Made by a program: the position numbers and the translations under genes
DNA from: Pseudopyrenochaeta lycopersici
Lineage: Eukaryota > Ascomycota > Dothideomycetes > Pleosporales > Pseudopyrenochaetaceae
DNA: 64,000 nucleotides
Assembly: GCA_003313425.1 (NCBI GenBank)
Contig: NHZP01000025.1
Coordinates: 248,001 to 312,000, forward strand
Reading direction: 5' to 3'
The notes under the pieces: model-generated
Databases searched by the model: none
What the model saw: the letters and a program-made list of their open reading frames with translations, nothing else
What the model was told of the DNA's origin: nothing
Part shown: in pieces, positions 32,236 through 43,896 of the stretch
Layout of the letters: each line of letters opens with the position of its first letter
Position numbering within the stretch: the stretch's first letter is position 1

Positions 32236-32985
32236 ATCGAGATTGAAGAAAGTTGGAAACTAGACCATGTACTAGGCTGAAGAGACGCCTAGATGTATGA
32301 GGAAGAATAGGGAGATCCATACCCAAAGCAGCCTAGCGGAAGCATGGCGCAGGAACATGGGGCCTTCCGATGCCTTTTCTCGCCTCTTCGAGGCTGAATC
32401 GACAGGGCAGCAGGTTGCTCAGCTGCTCAGCCCCGGAGACAGGAGACGCAGCGATCGGAGCAGGCTTCCAAGGACTGGAATCGACATCCCGACCGTTCAG
32501 TCGGTATGGAACAAGGTCGCTCGGGCCGAAACGGCAGTGCAAAATTTCATTTCTCAACGCGTCTTGTTATGCATTCTCTCCTCTGCCGTGGACTTTGGTC
32601 TCAGGCATCCTTCTTGACGTTGTTGTAGCTCTGTTGCGCGGATAACGCAAAAAGTAGGGACCAGGATGTCGCTTTCCATAACTGGTTTATATCTCATGCA
32701 CACTCATGGGTGCTCGGAGCCCAGGAACTTTTGGATTCAATCTGTGTTCAAGCGCAGTCGCGAACCTAGGGAGGATTCAGGCATCCATCGGACTCTAGCC
32801 GTTCCCAAACTAGTGCGCGTCATAGCGCGAGGTATATCTATCTCTTTGAGACTCCATTCCTACCTTCTATCGCTACCTAAAAACACCATGACAACATAGA
32901 GAGCGACCCATTCCCCTCGCTCTGTGAAGCTACAAAGGCCAGGGTTGAAAAAACGGGTAAGAGCGATCGCGCCGCTCCATCCAAA
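32236..32985. other. Intergenic stretch
   Basis: No supportable gene. It lies between the CorA-like gene (minus) and the interrupted F-box-like gene (plus) and would hold both promoters. Confidence 0.4.
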
Positions 32986-33362
32986 ATGATTCTAAAAGAC
33001 CTTAGGCATGATGCCGGGCACTGGCAAAAACATCGTCAAACAGAACAGCACAGTTTGGAATCAAGACAAGACGGCAAAGCCTCGATTGCATCGAAGAGCT
33101 GGTCAACCAATTTCACTAAGGCTCTATTCGCCGCCTTCCCACGTGAGATCCGAGATCTGATCTACCATCACCTTTGCGGTGATCCAACGGAGACTGTTAT
33201 CATCGAGAGCGACTGGCTAGAGATCGGAGCTTTCAAGCTGCCCCATTACATGAACCCCGACATTATGCCACCACAGTTCATTCAAGAGATGGTAGAGTAC
33301 TGGCACATGTACACGTCGCTCGCCATCTACGATCCGCTGCACTTGGATGAGTTTGTGGACGA
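32986..33362 (+). pseudogene. F-box-like fungal protein, cut by a hAT element
   Basis: The frame from 32986 encodes a polar N-terminus, then ALFAAFPREIRDLIYHHLCG, an F-box-like helix of the same large family as the gene at 25033. It continues with LPHYMNPDIMPPQFIQEMVE and ends at LDEFVDD. At 33363 it runs into a hAT-type end (CAGAGTTGCTAACAAGCC), and the remaining frame to 33459 is transposon sequence. I did not find the missing 3' half on the far side of the hAT copies, so the gene is lost and not merely split. Confidence 0.65.
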
Positions 33363-34105
33363 CAGAGTTGCTAACAAGCCGGCCAGGCTGGCCAAGGTCT
33401 TTGGCCTGGTCGGCCTGCTTTCATGCCAACCAACGGCCTGGTATGGCCGGCCTGAGTAGTAGAAAAGTGTGGCCTGGCCGGCCGGCCTGAGAAAAGCCTG
33501 AGAAAAGCCTGAGAAAAGCCTGAATTTATATTACTAATCTAATTTCCCGAACACTGATTGGTCCATTTCTTCCTCCGACCATTCGTCTTCCTCTGGCCAT
33601 TCGCAAAGCTTATATATTTTATCGGCGGCGTCGCCACCAAGGAGGGAGGAGGCTTTTAAGTTTTTGGTATCTAGGTAGATCAGCAATATGCCCATATTGA
33701 GTGGACTAACTTACCTGCAAAGCCTTTGCCGATCCAGCTCCTAACGCACGTCAACGCAGCTGCTAGCTGGCCGGATAACTTCCTCCGTTTTGGTTCTAAC
33801 ATATCTCCTACTTCCGAAAAGAGGCGCTCACAATCAGCAGAAGCAGCCGGAATTGAGAGAATATCAAGGGCCATCCGAGATAGATTCGGGTATTCGGTAG
33901 ATAGAGAGTGTCGACAGCTACGTTATTGGAGCCAATATTGTCGAGTACGAAATAGCCAACCTGGCTACATTTGATCTTGAACTTCAGGATTACGTCATTA
34001 ACAACCTCACCAAGCCTCTCGCCTGTGTGAGCGCCGGCTAGCTGTGGTAACGCAATAGGATACTAACGCCACAACTTCCTTGAACCTAGCTTCTCCGAAG
34101 ACCTC
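33363..34105 (-). mobile_element. hAT transposon, internally deleted copy
   Basis: The left end reads CAGAGTTGCTAAC, followed by GGCC-rich sequence and a tandem repeat of the 11-bp word GCCTGAGAAAA (33485-33525). On the minus strand, around 34040-33900, is the catalytic region (GERLGEVVNDVILKFKIK, VGYFVLDNIGSNN). Directly after it, with a frame change, is the C-terminal dimerisation domain (LSRMALDILSIPAASADCERLFSEVGDMLEP, 33880-33680). The several hundred residues that normally lie between are missing. It is defective. Confidence 0.75.
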
Positions 34106-35479
34106 TACCATGCCGCCAGAACGATATCTAATCCGATCGAAAAAGCGCGCCTGAGATACGCAGGCTACTCAGGAAAATAGTCAAACGTTCGAAGAGGAGC
34201 TCCGTAGCGCCCTCCTTGACGCGCCAACCGATTCCGCCGCCACAACTGCCTCCGACGCCCTCCCCCTCCACGATAGCGATATCTCCTCTAATGATGAGCG
34301 TTATACGGATAATTACGATGGGATTCAGTGGGAAGCGATTAAGCAATATATCAAGCCTCTCCGAACGCTGAAGAGGCAACCGAGCTGGATCTACAAGTAC
34401 GGATACCGCGTTGCTTTGCTGAAGGACCCAAAACGGACATTTTTCGTCTGTAGACATTGCCATCTTATATCGATAGAAAAGCGCTTGAAGCAGATACCGA
34501 GGAGGGCGCTAAAGAAGCTAAATTAGAGGCAAGATATCTACAAGAGTGGAGAAAAGACGGGCCGTTAGGCATGCTCCGAGACGTCTTAGCGTACATCTCA
34601 ACTCCACAGCAACACGACCTCCTACACGATTTTCAGGTTAAAGCCAACGAGCAGCTACCGGATCCAAAGTTTCAGGTTAAAGAAATCAAGAAACCTGTCA
34701 TTACCCGCTGGAATTCATGTCACGACGCTTTTGAGCGCGCCGTTGAGCTACAATAACCCCTTGACTCGTACATGCAATACCATATTGGACATTATCGGAT
34801 GGAAATGGCTACTCGGCTCGCCCGCAACCCGAACGCTACGCTGGTTGACGTACCTGATTGGATGAGGACCGAAGGTTTGACGGCCCAGGATTGGCAGGTT
34901 ATTATTGACTATATTCGGATATTACAGCCTCTCAAGGTTGCCACAAAGAGACTCGAAGGACGAGGAAAATGTGGGCATTTTGGTGCTCTTTACGAGGTTA
35001 TTCCAACTTTTGAATATCTCCTCCGCAAGTACGAGAGCCAGTTTGACTTCTTAAAAGATGTTGACTATAATGAAGCGGACGCTCCCGAAGATCATGAGCT
35101 TTACAACATTCGCGCTGCTTGGAAGAAGCTTCGCAAGTATTACGTCAAGCTCGACGACTCTCCTACTTATTACACGGCCACAATCCTCCATCCCCAGTAC
35201 AAATTCTATTGGGACAACTCTTGGAGGGATACCCCTCACTGGCTTAGCTATAACAACGCGCAGTTTCAAGCTCTCTGGCAGTCGCACAAAGGTGAATCTG
35301 ATAACCGTTCAGAAGATTCAGCACCTCCTTGTCCCCGTAAGAAGAGGAGGACTCGAAAAGTTACAACTACTGTCGTGGAGGAGGAGGATTCAGGTAATTC
35401 GGGACCAGTGTCAGCAGTGTTTGACGCTGCATCCCTTGACATAATTCGTAACCTCATACAAGCGGGGCGAAAATTCTAA
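34106..35479 (+). mobile_element. hAT transposon, second deleted copy in opposite orientation
   Basis: From about 34109 the plus strand encodes a hAT N-terminus with several stops, then NYDGIQWEAIKQYIKP, SWIYKYGYRVAL and FFVCRHCH. It then jumps to a later part of the transposase (LEARYLQEWRKDGPLGML, then VITRWNSCHDAFERAVELQ, a stop at 34754, and MQYHIGHYRMEM to YYTATILHPQYKFYWDNSW). The catalytic segment present in the neighbouring copy is missing here, and the dimerisation domain is absent. The two copies are complementary halves, joined head to middle, so neither can act. Confidence 0.75.
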
Positions 35480-36212
35480 ATCCATAGGTTGGATGTGATG
35501 TATGCCTTAGATTGCATTTTTCTCATTTAAAAATCTCTGAGTAGAATGGTGGATGGCACGGCGGCACCTTGTACTATTGGCTACTGCCAAACTAAGGAAA
35601 GTGTGTTCCACCCGTTCTCTGAATCTTCTTCAGGGTGGATACAACTATTCCTAAACAAGGACAGATCAAGGAAGGGTGTAGTGAAGTCAGCCCTCACTAT
35701 AAAGCATGGCGGAATGCTATTCTATTGGCCACTTCAATGGTAAATCCATTCTGAAAGTGGTGGTCAACACCGGCTCTTTCCGGACCGCCACAAAGGATCC
35801 TAGAGATAGGAAATCACTGAACTATTATAATGAAATAGCTTTACCCTAACGCCTGAATAAATAAAACACTGTCTGTGATAGCAACCGCATCACGTAATCT
35901 TAGAATGCAACCACTAGTTTTGAGAAAGGCAGGATTGCGTTCCAGGACCGTATCTTAATCTCTTTGGACAACTTTAGGCGAACTAGAACTTTGTAGAGAT
36001 AATTCGTCCTCTGGAGGCATCAAGGTCTGTACTGTGTTCTCTTCAATCTCAGCCGCAGCAGAAGGCTGAGTGGGGTCGTCCCCTCCCGCCACAATGTGTT
36101 GGCACATCTTGCAGTCAACCGATCACCTTTCCGTCCTTATCCTGGCTGCCAGTCAGATGCGTTGACCGGTGTAGTCCCCGTATTGCGGCATATAAGAAGA
36201 ACGAGTACGACG
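35480..36212. other. Intergenic stretch
   Basis: No supportable gene and no recognisable right end of the hAT element. Confidence 0.4.
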
Positions 36213-36272
36213 ATCGAGGGCCACCGCGAGTCGGTAGCATTCTCGCACGACTCGGCCTGGCTCGCGTCTGGT
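36213..36272 (+). pseudogene. WD40-repeat fragment
   Basis: A short reading frame, IEGHRESVAFSHDSAWLASG, matches the conserved part of one WD40 repeat of the type found in fungal NACHT-WD40 receptors (EGH-x-SVxFSHDSxxLASG), with a few residues missing between GH and SVAFS. Nothing else of such a gene is recognisable. It is probably the last trace of one. Confidence 0.5.
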
Positions 36273-36911
36273 GAAACACGTTACGTACTATGAATAACAT
36301 CAGGTACCCACCTCTCGTATTATTTTACCCCTGGACCCCAAGTTTTTCCCAGGGTCGACAAAATCAGACCGTATCTCTCTTCCACCGGAAATTAAATCCG
36401 CCAATGTGACTAACGAGCCAATGAATGACCCTCAAAGCCACAAGATCATGCGCCTTACATAAAAGCTACCCCTGCGCCACATTATGTGCGGCTAAAACCT
36501 CATTTCGCGAAGCTTCGTGTCATCAGGCGGCTAGTACGTACATGGGAATTTGGTAGGGGCCGAACGGCTCGGCGATATCGAACTGGGTTACGCTTGAATA
36601 TCATTACATAGAAGCCGCGCCTAGCAATGGTCTAGTACCCAGTTTGCCGAAAACACGCGTCAGGACAACTCACCAAAATCACGATCGTGATAGTTCGGTC
36701 ATATACTTATAAATCGTGCGTTTTCTTGCCAGAAATGGCTTCTATAGCCCTGATTTACCATACCAACGTCAATTATGATTTTTTCAGTGACCCCCTTGAT
36801 GAAGCTACCGTCGACCCATGTCTCGCCCAAGCCCCGCGCATCCACCCCCCTCACAAACCCCGACTGGTCGTTGAATGATGGTATAACAAGTCTAGAAGTG
36901 CTCACGGGCAT
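36273..36911. other. Intergenic stretch
   Basis: No gene or repeat that I can support. Confidence 0.4.
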
Positions 36912-37450
36912 GAATTGAGGCCTCAGCAACGTGATGCTTTAGTAGGTTTGTATAACGGCCATGATGTAGTGCTGGTGGCTACTACTGGGTTTGGGAAGAC
37001 GTGGTTATAACTGTTTCCCATAACCTTGTACCACCATCTCGGCAACCTATCACATTGATTATTAGCCCCCTCAAGGCTATCCAGAACAATCAAAGCACTA
37101 CTCTGAATTCGGTCTCTTCAAGCTATCGTGGATTCGTGCTCGACGCAGACACCAATACACTTACCAACCGCCATGCTATCGCTCGTGGAGACTACACACA
37201 TACTTGGGTATCTGCCGAAATTGCATTGGGAGAGTTGCTGGAGAGAAATAGAGAAGAGGTACTTGAGAAGAATCAGGGGCGATCAAGGAAGACGAAGCCT
37301 AGGGCCAATGGCAAGGCCACCGCCGATGGACCCATTCGACGGGTACGAAACGTGTTCCTTACTAGATACGAGGACCATGGAACGTTCACCTCCGTGCTAC
37401 AGTCCGCTAAGTTTCAAAAGCATCTATATTTAGTTACAAGAGGGGTATAA
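36912..37450 (+). pseudogene. RecQ-like DEAD-box helicase fragment
   Basis: The frame starts HELRPQQRDALVGLYNGHDV, then VVLVATTGFGKTWL with a Walker A motif, a stop, and continues in a shifted frame from 37001: PITLIISPLKAIQNNQ (motif Ia region), FVLDADTNTLTNRHAIARGDY, THTWVSAEIALGELL and FTSVLQSAKFQKHLYLV. These are the N-terminal motifs of a fungal RecQ-type helicase subfamily often found on accessory DNA. The DEAH box and everything after it are missing, and a stop follows Walker A. It is a dead fragment. Confidence 0.7.
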
Positions 37451-37678
37451 GACAAGATGGAGTGTCGTAGCCCTAGAAATTGGTACCTACGCTTCAGCAA
37501 GTGGGTTAAGCGTCGCTAGTAGAACGCCGTCGTTGTAAGTGCATACAGTCAATTCACGACAACCCCACCGCCATCCAAACCACTCTTCTTATGTTTCCTT
37601 GTGCTTGGAAAGCGCGTTCGCTCCGAATCGCCAGGCGAGGCAAAAGCGCACACTATTTTCTTGCGTTACCAAATCGGC

Positions 37679-39003
37679 TCATGATGTTGGGGCATTTGCT
37701 GGCTTCTGAGCCCACACAACATGGCTACCAACAATGTCAGCGTGATACCCTCACAGCCCGAAGTTGAGAAAGACTCACAATTCTTGCATCAAATGAACAG
37801 ACTTCTTCTTCAGATCTGCCCGGACCTTGGCGGTGAAGACCTGCACTTCCTCTGGCGTCCAGTTCTCTACCCGAGTCATTAGCCCGAGAAGAGCAGCGTC
37901 AAGAAGGTCTATCATGTTGATCTGGTGGATCGCGCCGATGCGTTTTAGCTTCCTGTCCTTCGCCCATGGCCCAATCGGTACCTTAACAACCTCATGTTGA
38001 ACGTTAATAAACCCCGCATCTTTTACCCAGCCCTCCAGCTTTCGCCCTGGTGAGCCATCGCGGCCGATCTTAGCACAAGCTTGATTGAATACTTCAGCGA
38101 ACTTGACGACCATGTTGTCGTCACCGGCGCTTCCATCTTCGTCGTATGCTTGCGTGTGGAAATCTTGTAGCTCGATCCAGCCACCGGGTGCAGTTTGCTC
38201 GTAAGCTTGATGCATCAGTTGGGGCCAATTCTGGATGCTACCCAGCATGTACCGACTGTGAATAAAGTTGAAAGGTCGTCGTGGAGGCCATAGGCTTTCG
38301 GCATCGTCAACCTCGAAGTGGACATTTGATGGAACCCTTGCGCAAAGATGTTAGAGAATGGCTACATATTCTAGGACTTAAAGCAGTACCATTGTGGTTG
38401 TATCGGGCTCAAGTCATTGCCGAACTGCCAAGCATACGGTGTCAGTCTCGGGGCTATTGAGCTGAAGGAAGTGGGAACAAGCTGACCACTTCAGCATTGG
38501 GGAACTTGTCGCCCATATCCATGGCCCAGATACCCGTGCCAGTTCCAACATCAAGAACGCGCAGCGGCTTCCCATCATCAAGTGGCGCGAGATGCAATTT
38601 ATCATCCAGCAGCATTAAGCAGAGGTGGTGGTTCAGATCCAACCGGTCCTGTTCGTTCTCATCGTTGGGGAAGTTGTATGCTGGCCGTGTTAACCAAATA
38701 CGCGCACATGATCTTGGACATTGTTGTCTCCACCTCCGTCGCGATAGCTGTGGTATCGGCGGCCGTGTTCCCATTTATATTTTGTCACGCTAGACGACAG
38801 GGAAGTTGTATAGCTGCAACTGTGTGGCTGTTAGTTGGAGCACGCGCCGACCTTTGCAAGGTGCATACACTTCATCCTCGTCGTAGGTCGAGTCTTGGTT
38901 ACTGGTCTGTTGATCATTAACAATCTGGACTTGTCGTTTATCCGATGCATGTCCTTACATCTACGTCGACTGTGACAACGGGCTGGTCCGCAGGCGCTGA
39001 CAT
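37679..39003 (-). CDS. LaeA-like SAM-dependent methyltransferase
   Basis: Seven exons are supported. Exons 3-7 (38813-38734, 38680-38487, 38424-38390, 38336-37779, 37724-37679) join exactly in phase and give a class I methyltransferase: KWEHGRRYHSYRDG, YNFPNDENEQDRLDLNHH, then the SAM-binding motif I PLRVLDVGTGTGIWAMDM, GNDLSPIQPQWVPSNVHFE, and the C-terminal end FHVVWAQKP. Exons 1-2 (39003-38959, 38924-38852) encode a typical acidic N-terminus (MSAPADQPVVTVDVD, then DSTYDEDE). The join from exon 2 to exon 3 leaves a one-base phase conflict, so that splice site is uncertain. LaeA-like proteins act on regulators or on small molecules; the substrate here is unknown. It is divergent from a P450, which suggests a joint role in a small secondary-metabolism unit. 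Confidence 0.85.
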
Positions 39004-39328
39004 TGTGGGCTGGGTTCAACGAAATGAAATGATGGTGCTGCGGGCGCGCATGCAGCGACCAGGCAATATGGTTTGTACCAGAGCGACGTTACAACGGCTC
39101 CCGCGAGCCTCTGCAGGCTGCGGCGTGATCAGAGGGCACGGAGGGGACTGGCAATTTAAAAGGCGGTGTGACAGGCGCCAGTGCCTGTATAGCAAGAGCG
39201 CCGTTAGCGACTACCGAGTATAACCCCGCCCCGCAGCTTTTAGAAAGTATCCACCCTGGCGCCAAATAATCCAGTCAGCTTCCACGAGATTGCTCCTTAC
39301 CCTTCGCCGCTCACTCGCGTCAACCATC
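39004..39328. promoter_or_regulatory. Shared promoter region of the methyltransferase and P450
   Basis: The 325-bp gap separates two divergently transcribed start codons and must carry both promoters. No specific regulator site is evident. Confidence 0.5.
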
Positions 39329-41024
39329 ATGTCGCTGATTGCGCAATGGTATGCTGCGCGATGGCTGCTGCTGTCTGCGGTCGTGCTGTATCTCGCAGAT
39401 AAGTACCGAAAGTACTCCCGACTTCGCGCGTTCAAAGGGCCCTTTAGTACGGGCTGGTCTGAACTGTGGCACACGCACAAGATCTTGTGCTTGCGCTCGC
39501 ATTTGGCCTACAAGGAGGTTAACGACAAGTATGGTGAGTGAAACAACGCCTCAACTCAGCAGCACCACATGGCCAGCCACAGTTGTACAGAAAGGAGCGC
39601 TTGACTGATGTGGTATCGTACGCCTAAGGGCCCATTGCCAGAATCGGACCCAACGACCTGGTAACATCGGCACCCGAACTCCTCGCGCACATGAACGCCG
39701 TCCGCTCATCATATACGCGTTCGTACTGGTTCAATGCAGCGACACGCGTCGAGCCAGGCAAGGATCATGTGTTTAGTCAGTTGGATGAAAAGAAGCACAC
39801 GAGACGGCGCCAGCAAATGGCCGCCGGAGTAAGTAACTACAACACTTGGTAAGGCAGTGATATCGGAATCTGACGCCTTTGACCTAGTACTCTGGAAAAG
39901 AGAATCTTGCTCTCGAGTCTGATATCGATGACCGAGTCCAGGAGCTGCTCGACTTATTCCGGAACAAATATCTTTCCACCGCAGCCCAGTCGATACCGGT
40001 AGACCTAGGACGCAAGATCCAGTATTTCACCCTTGATGTCATTAGCACTATTGGCTTTGGGAAGGCTTTCGGAGATCTCAAGGCTGATGCTGACTTGAAT
40101 GATTACATCAAATCGGGCGAGCATGGCCTTGTGATAGTTACTATCTCCGCCGCACTTGGACTGACCCAATACTTCCAATGGCCTCTGATCGCTCGCCTGC
40201 TTGGTCCCTCGGAGAAAGATAAGAGTGGATTCGGTAAGATGATGGGGGTTGCGCGCGCGTTGATTGACTCCCGTTTTGAGAAGTCGATAGAAGGTCGGTC
40301 TGACATGCTCGCCTCGTTCGCACGCCATGGTTTAACCAAGGACGAACTGTTCACCGAAGCTGTTCTCCAGATCCTGGCTGGGTCCGACACTACGGCTACA
40401 GCCATTCGTTCCATTATGCTCTACATCATCTCCAATCCGCGCGTCTACTTGAAGCTCCAAGTTGAGATCGATGCTGCTGTATCGCGAGGCGACGCTGATG
40501 GTATTGTCCAAGACACCACCCTACGCAACCTCCCTTACCTCCAAGCCGTCGTCCGCGAAGGGCTGCGCGTGCACCCACCCGTAACTGACGTTGTTCCCAA
40601 GCTCGTTCCTAAAAGCGGAGACACTGTTGTTATCGAAGGTAAATCCTACTTCCTACCCGGCGGTACAAACGTCGGTTACAACGCCTGGGGTATGCACCAC
40701 GACAAGGCCATGTTCGGCGCCGACGCCGACCAATTCCGCCCAGAACGCTGGATGCTCGAGGACAACGAAACAAATGCGGACCAATTAAACGCGATGCGCC
40801 GTACCACGGAGATGATCTTTGGATACGGCAAGTATCAGTGTTTAGGTCAGCCGATTGCGTGGTTGGAGATTACGAAGGTCATCTTTGAGTTCCTGCAGCA
40901 TTTTGATTGGGCGCTTGCGAATCCAGAGAAGCCGTGGAGGTCGACAAATTACACAGGTATCTTTGCGCAGGATCAGATGTATGTACTAGTTACGGAGCGC
41001 GCAAGTTGTAGTATTATCTCATAA
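39329..41024 (+). CDS. Cytochrome P450, pisatin-demethylase-like group
   Basis: Three exons (39329-39533, 39629-39828, 39888-41024) with GTGAGT and GTAAGT donors join in phase to 513 residues. An N-terminal membrane anchor (WLLLSAVVLYLA) is followed by the usual P450 features: I-helix AGSDTTA, K-helix ExxR in REGLRVHPP, FRPERW, and the heme-binding loop FGYGKYQCLG with the axial Cys at about 453. This gives a complete microsomal monooxygenase. The overall pattern resembles the large fungal group that includes pisatin demethylase, but the substrate is unknown. Start chosen at the ATG after CAACCATC, since upstream codons in frame lack the anchor pattern. Confidence 0.92.
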
Positions 41025-41234
41025 ATCAGGCGCCCCACTTATCACGCTCTTCAGAGATCAAATATAGTTTGGTGGCTTCAGTCTCAAAGACCAATTTGAC
41101 TTAAATCCAGCGATTATCCACAAGCCATCCATTTAACGCACTGGTCGCCAGGCACCACTAAAGATGCAGAGAGACTAGGCACAACTCACGTACATGTAAA
41201 AAAGAGACTATAGGTGATGCTTAAGCTACTACAT

Positions 41235-42010
41235 TCATATATATAGCACTCTAATTTGTAGCTGAGCTGTACGCTTATAGAGGGGCTGAAAGTTGGTGAG
41301 GTGCGCGACGGGTAGACACCTAATGATCCCCTTTCTCGAGTGCGTCTGCATCTTAAGGAAATCATCGAGAGAGACGCGGACGGACGAGAAGCGTTCAAGC
41401 AGATCAAGGACTGATGCACGCTTGGCAACGACTTCCTCGGAGAAAGATTCCCCAGCCAAGTGAGAAAGGAGCTCCCTTGTGTTCTCGTCACATGCCGCGT
41501 CCAGCAAGGTATGAATGTCGCGACTTGTGGCTGGTTGAGCGAGTTCAATATATGCCCCGAAGACTTCAGCTGCGCTGATGGGTGTGCAGGTCGGGAATGC
41601 CGTCGACCTAGCGGAAGAGACAGTCAACGCGCTATCACGTGATATGTTGAAATACTTCATCGCACGACGGACATTCTCTTTTGAGTTTCGAGGAAGAATA
41701 TCGAGACAATCTCCGGCAGAGTACGGCATGTTCGACGGCAGCCTGATCTCCATGTGTCTCTTTGCAGTGCCATCGAAGCGCGATAGAAGCCCGACATCCA
41801 CCACCTGAGCCTCATGGAGCTTGTGTCGCATAGCCAACGGTTCTGGGCAAGAGATGTTCACACTAGGCATAGTTTCCCTGGGCTCTAGGAAATTCGCTTT
41901 ACACCCAACGCAGTGCGTTTCTCGCATGGCAGACCAGAAATATCATCTTCCCATGCCTTGAATGTCTGCCGATGTTGAGAGACCTTCTCAACAGCCGGCA
42001 GAATGGTCCG
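41235..42010 (-). pseudogene. CYP505-type P450-reductase fusion remnant (reductase part)
   Basis: The minus strand encodes KVSQHRQTFKAWEDD (end of a flavodoxin domain, about 41975-41930), then the FAD-binding region of a diflavin reductase: MRHKLHEAQVVDVGLLSR, AKRHMEIRLPSNMPYSAGD, NVRRAMKYFNI, FGAYIELAQPATSRDI, and KRASVLDLLERF. This pattern is that of the CYP505 (P450foxy) fusion reductase. It breaks off near 41330, where the NADP-binding part should follow, and no P450 domain is found upstream. It is a truncated relic and unrelated to the complete P450 next to it. Confidence 0.75.
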
Positions 42011-42224
42011 AGACGACCGGGCTAATCTGGATGCGAGTATGATTGGAATGACGCAGACAGTGAGGTCGTGGCTTCGTGGAGGATATATCAGCAGTACGGA
42101 GAAGCTCCTTGAAGAGGTCAATCTACCAAGCACTGATCCGTTGGCTGGACTGAGCTTTGTGGAAGCCCGGGAAGCAACAGGCGGAAGGATTACATGTACG
42201 GTCCCGCTATAGATTCCACGTATC

Positions 42225-42360
42225 CATTTCCACTGTCCATCCATCCATCCATACGACCACGCTGGCCGTCCATTCCATCTATTCCACTCGAGGTTGACCC
42301 AAATGGATGTCCATCCATTTAGTCAAAGGTTGCGTGGATGGACATGGAATGGATCGCCGG
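42225..42360. repeat. TCCA-rich palindromic tract
   Basis: Repeated TCCATCCAT and TCCATTCCA words occur at the left, and their complements (GGATGGACATGGAATGGAT) at the right. A foldback structure could form. It may be a small MITE, but ends and target site are unclear. Confidence 0.4.
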
Positions 42361-43896
42361 CCTGAATCCGCCGCCGCGCTGATACTACTGCTCGACGCGA
42401 TTGTCAGCCAAACTCAAAGAAGCTTACCCAGCTAGAAGATCAAGTTCAGCTACTTCTGCGGTGACGCCGTTAGCCACGACATAGTCGCCATAGCGACCCA
42501 CACAGCATGTGACCTCTTCCTGTGGACCAACAGCGCTAAAGAGCTAGAAGTGAAGGACTTCGTGTCATTGAAGGCGAAATAGCGTCCGAAAAGAAGGCAT
42601 TATGGGGGAACATTAAAGAGCCACGTGGGTTTCAAGTATGCCCTAGGGCGAACTGTCCAACCCTGCTTGTAAGGAAGTACTCGGCTTTGGAGGATGCATT
42701 AGGATACGCACAGAGTTGTAATGTCTAGGCATTGTAGCCTCTTCCTATTATTATGGCACGATCTCTTTATCACTTTTTGCTGCGACAATTAAGCCAAAAA
42801 GGTATTTAACCCTTCGAGTAAATAAGGTTAGCGCTGGAATGTTTAAGAAGGTAAGTCTAGCTTTAAGAGAGGATAATCTAAGTATTGCGCTGTTGTGACA
42901 TGCAGTTAAGGTTAACAGCGCGCGGAACTTTGGTGGGGTTGGCCCGCAAGCCCATGAAACACGTTAGCCTGTTGTGGTTTTGCCTGCACAGGAGTACAAT
43001 TTTGGTGGGGTTGCCAGCTCGCGTGTGTACAACGTTAAAGTATTTAGAGTTTGCGGGGAAACGGTGATCCGACGCTAGGATCCCTGAAACCATTGCACCG
43101 GGCGTCAAAAGGCTTTGCGCAAAATGATCAACAAACGCCTCATTGGCCCACCTTGAACGTTTCGGGAGACCAGATCCTAGAGGAAAAAAAGGCCGCATTG
43201 CAGAAAGAGCTTTTTGTGAAGGTGCTCACGCACTACTCCGCGACGTAATACGAGCAGGGCAATCAGGGGACGTGACTCGGATGGGCTTATAACTCAAGGT
43301 AGAGTGCTTTATCGGTGATCCTAGGGCCTAGGCTTCGGCCCGTGATCCTATTAGCTAATTCACGCAGCTAGCGTGAGCTGAATGCCTTTCGCTTCGTGAG
43401 AAACGTGGCGCTTGTGACGGCGCATAGGGCGCTCTAACTGCTTACATGGCGTTGGGATACACAACATCTGAGACAGGCGCATTTATCCAAAGCTCAAGTA
43501 TCCAAGTATGCCCTTTTGTTTTTCTCGGCTAAGGGCTCGTGCTTAAGCCGTGGCCAATTGCTGATCATTCGGGACGTTATTAGCCCGAGTAACTAGGCTC
43601 CGTTCTGGTCGGCTGCAGCACAATTCCAAGGGCATGATCATTCAAAATGTGCTATGCGGATACATGCGCGTTTACAAGAGCCTATCCAGAGCGGTCGACC
43701 GTCCTCCCTGCTAGCGTGATCAGGGCGTTCGTCTGTTCCCGGCCAGACTCAAGTGGCAAACATTTAACACGTAATTCCGCACGTGGATATCTTGTCACTT
43801 GATCTAGAGTATGCTCGAAGCTTCGCTGTGGCAAATTAGCTAGTTATATGTTTATGCTGATCCCCGGCCCTCTATGAAATAGAGAGAATCATAAAA
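42361..43896. other. Gene-poor stretch before the piggyBac element
   Basis: No supportable gene. Two direct copies of TTTGGTGGGGTTG lie at about 42931 and 43003 and resemble the inner TIR of the pogo element. A 60-bp stretch near 43690-43735 matches 49270-49320 in reverse. Confidence 0.4.

Noticed and set aside
33510..33530. Possible CRISPR-like short repeats (GCCTGAGAAAA units)
   Set aside because: Units are contiguous, without spacers, inside a hAT end, and the genome is eukaryotic.
42003..42212. 69-residue plus-strand frame next to the CYP505 relic
   Set aside because: No recognised family, and it overlaps sequence adjoining the minus-strand relic. Not enough support.
43280..43360. tRNA-like stretch (ATAACTCAAGGTAGAGTGC resembling an A box)
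   Set aside because: No matching B box with TTCGA-type loop, and no complete cloverleaf could be drawn.
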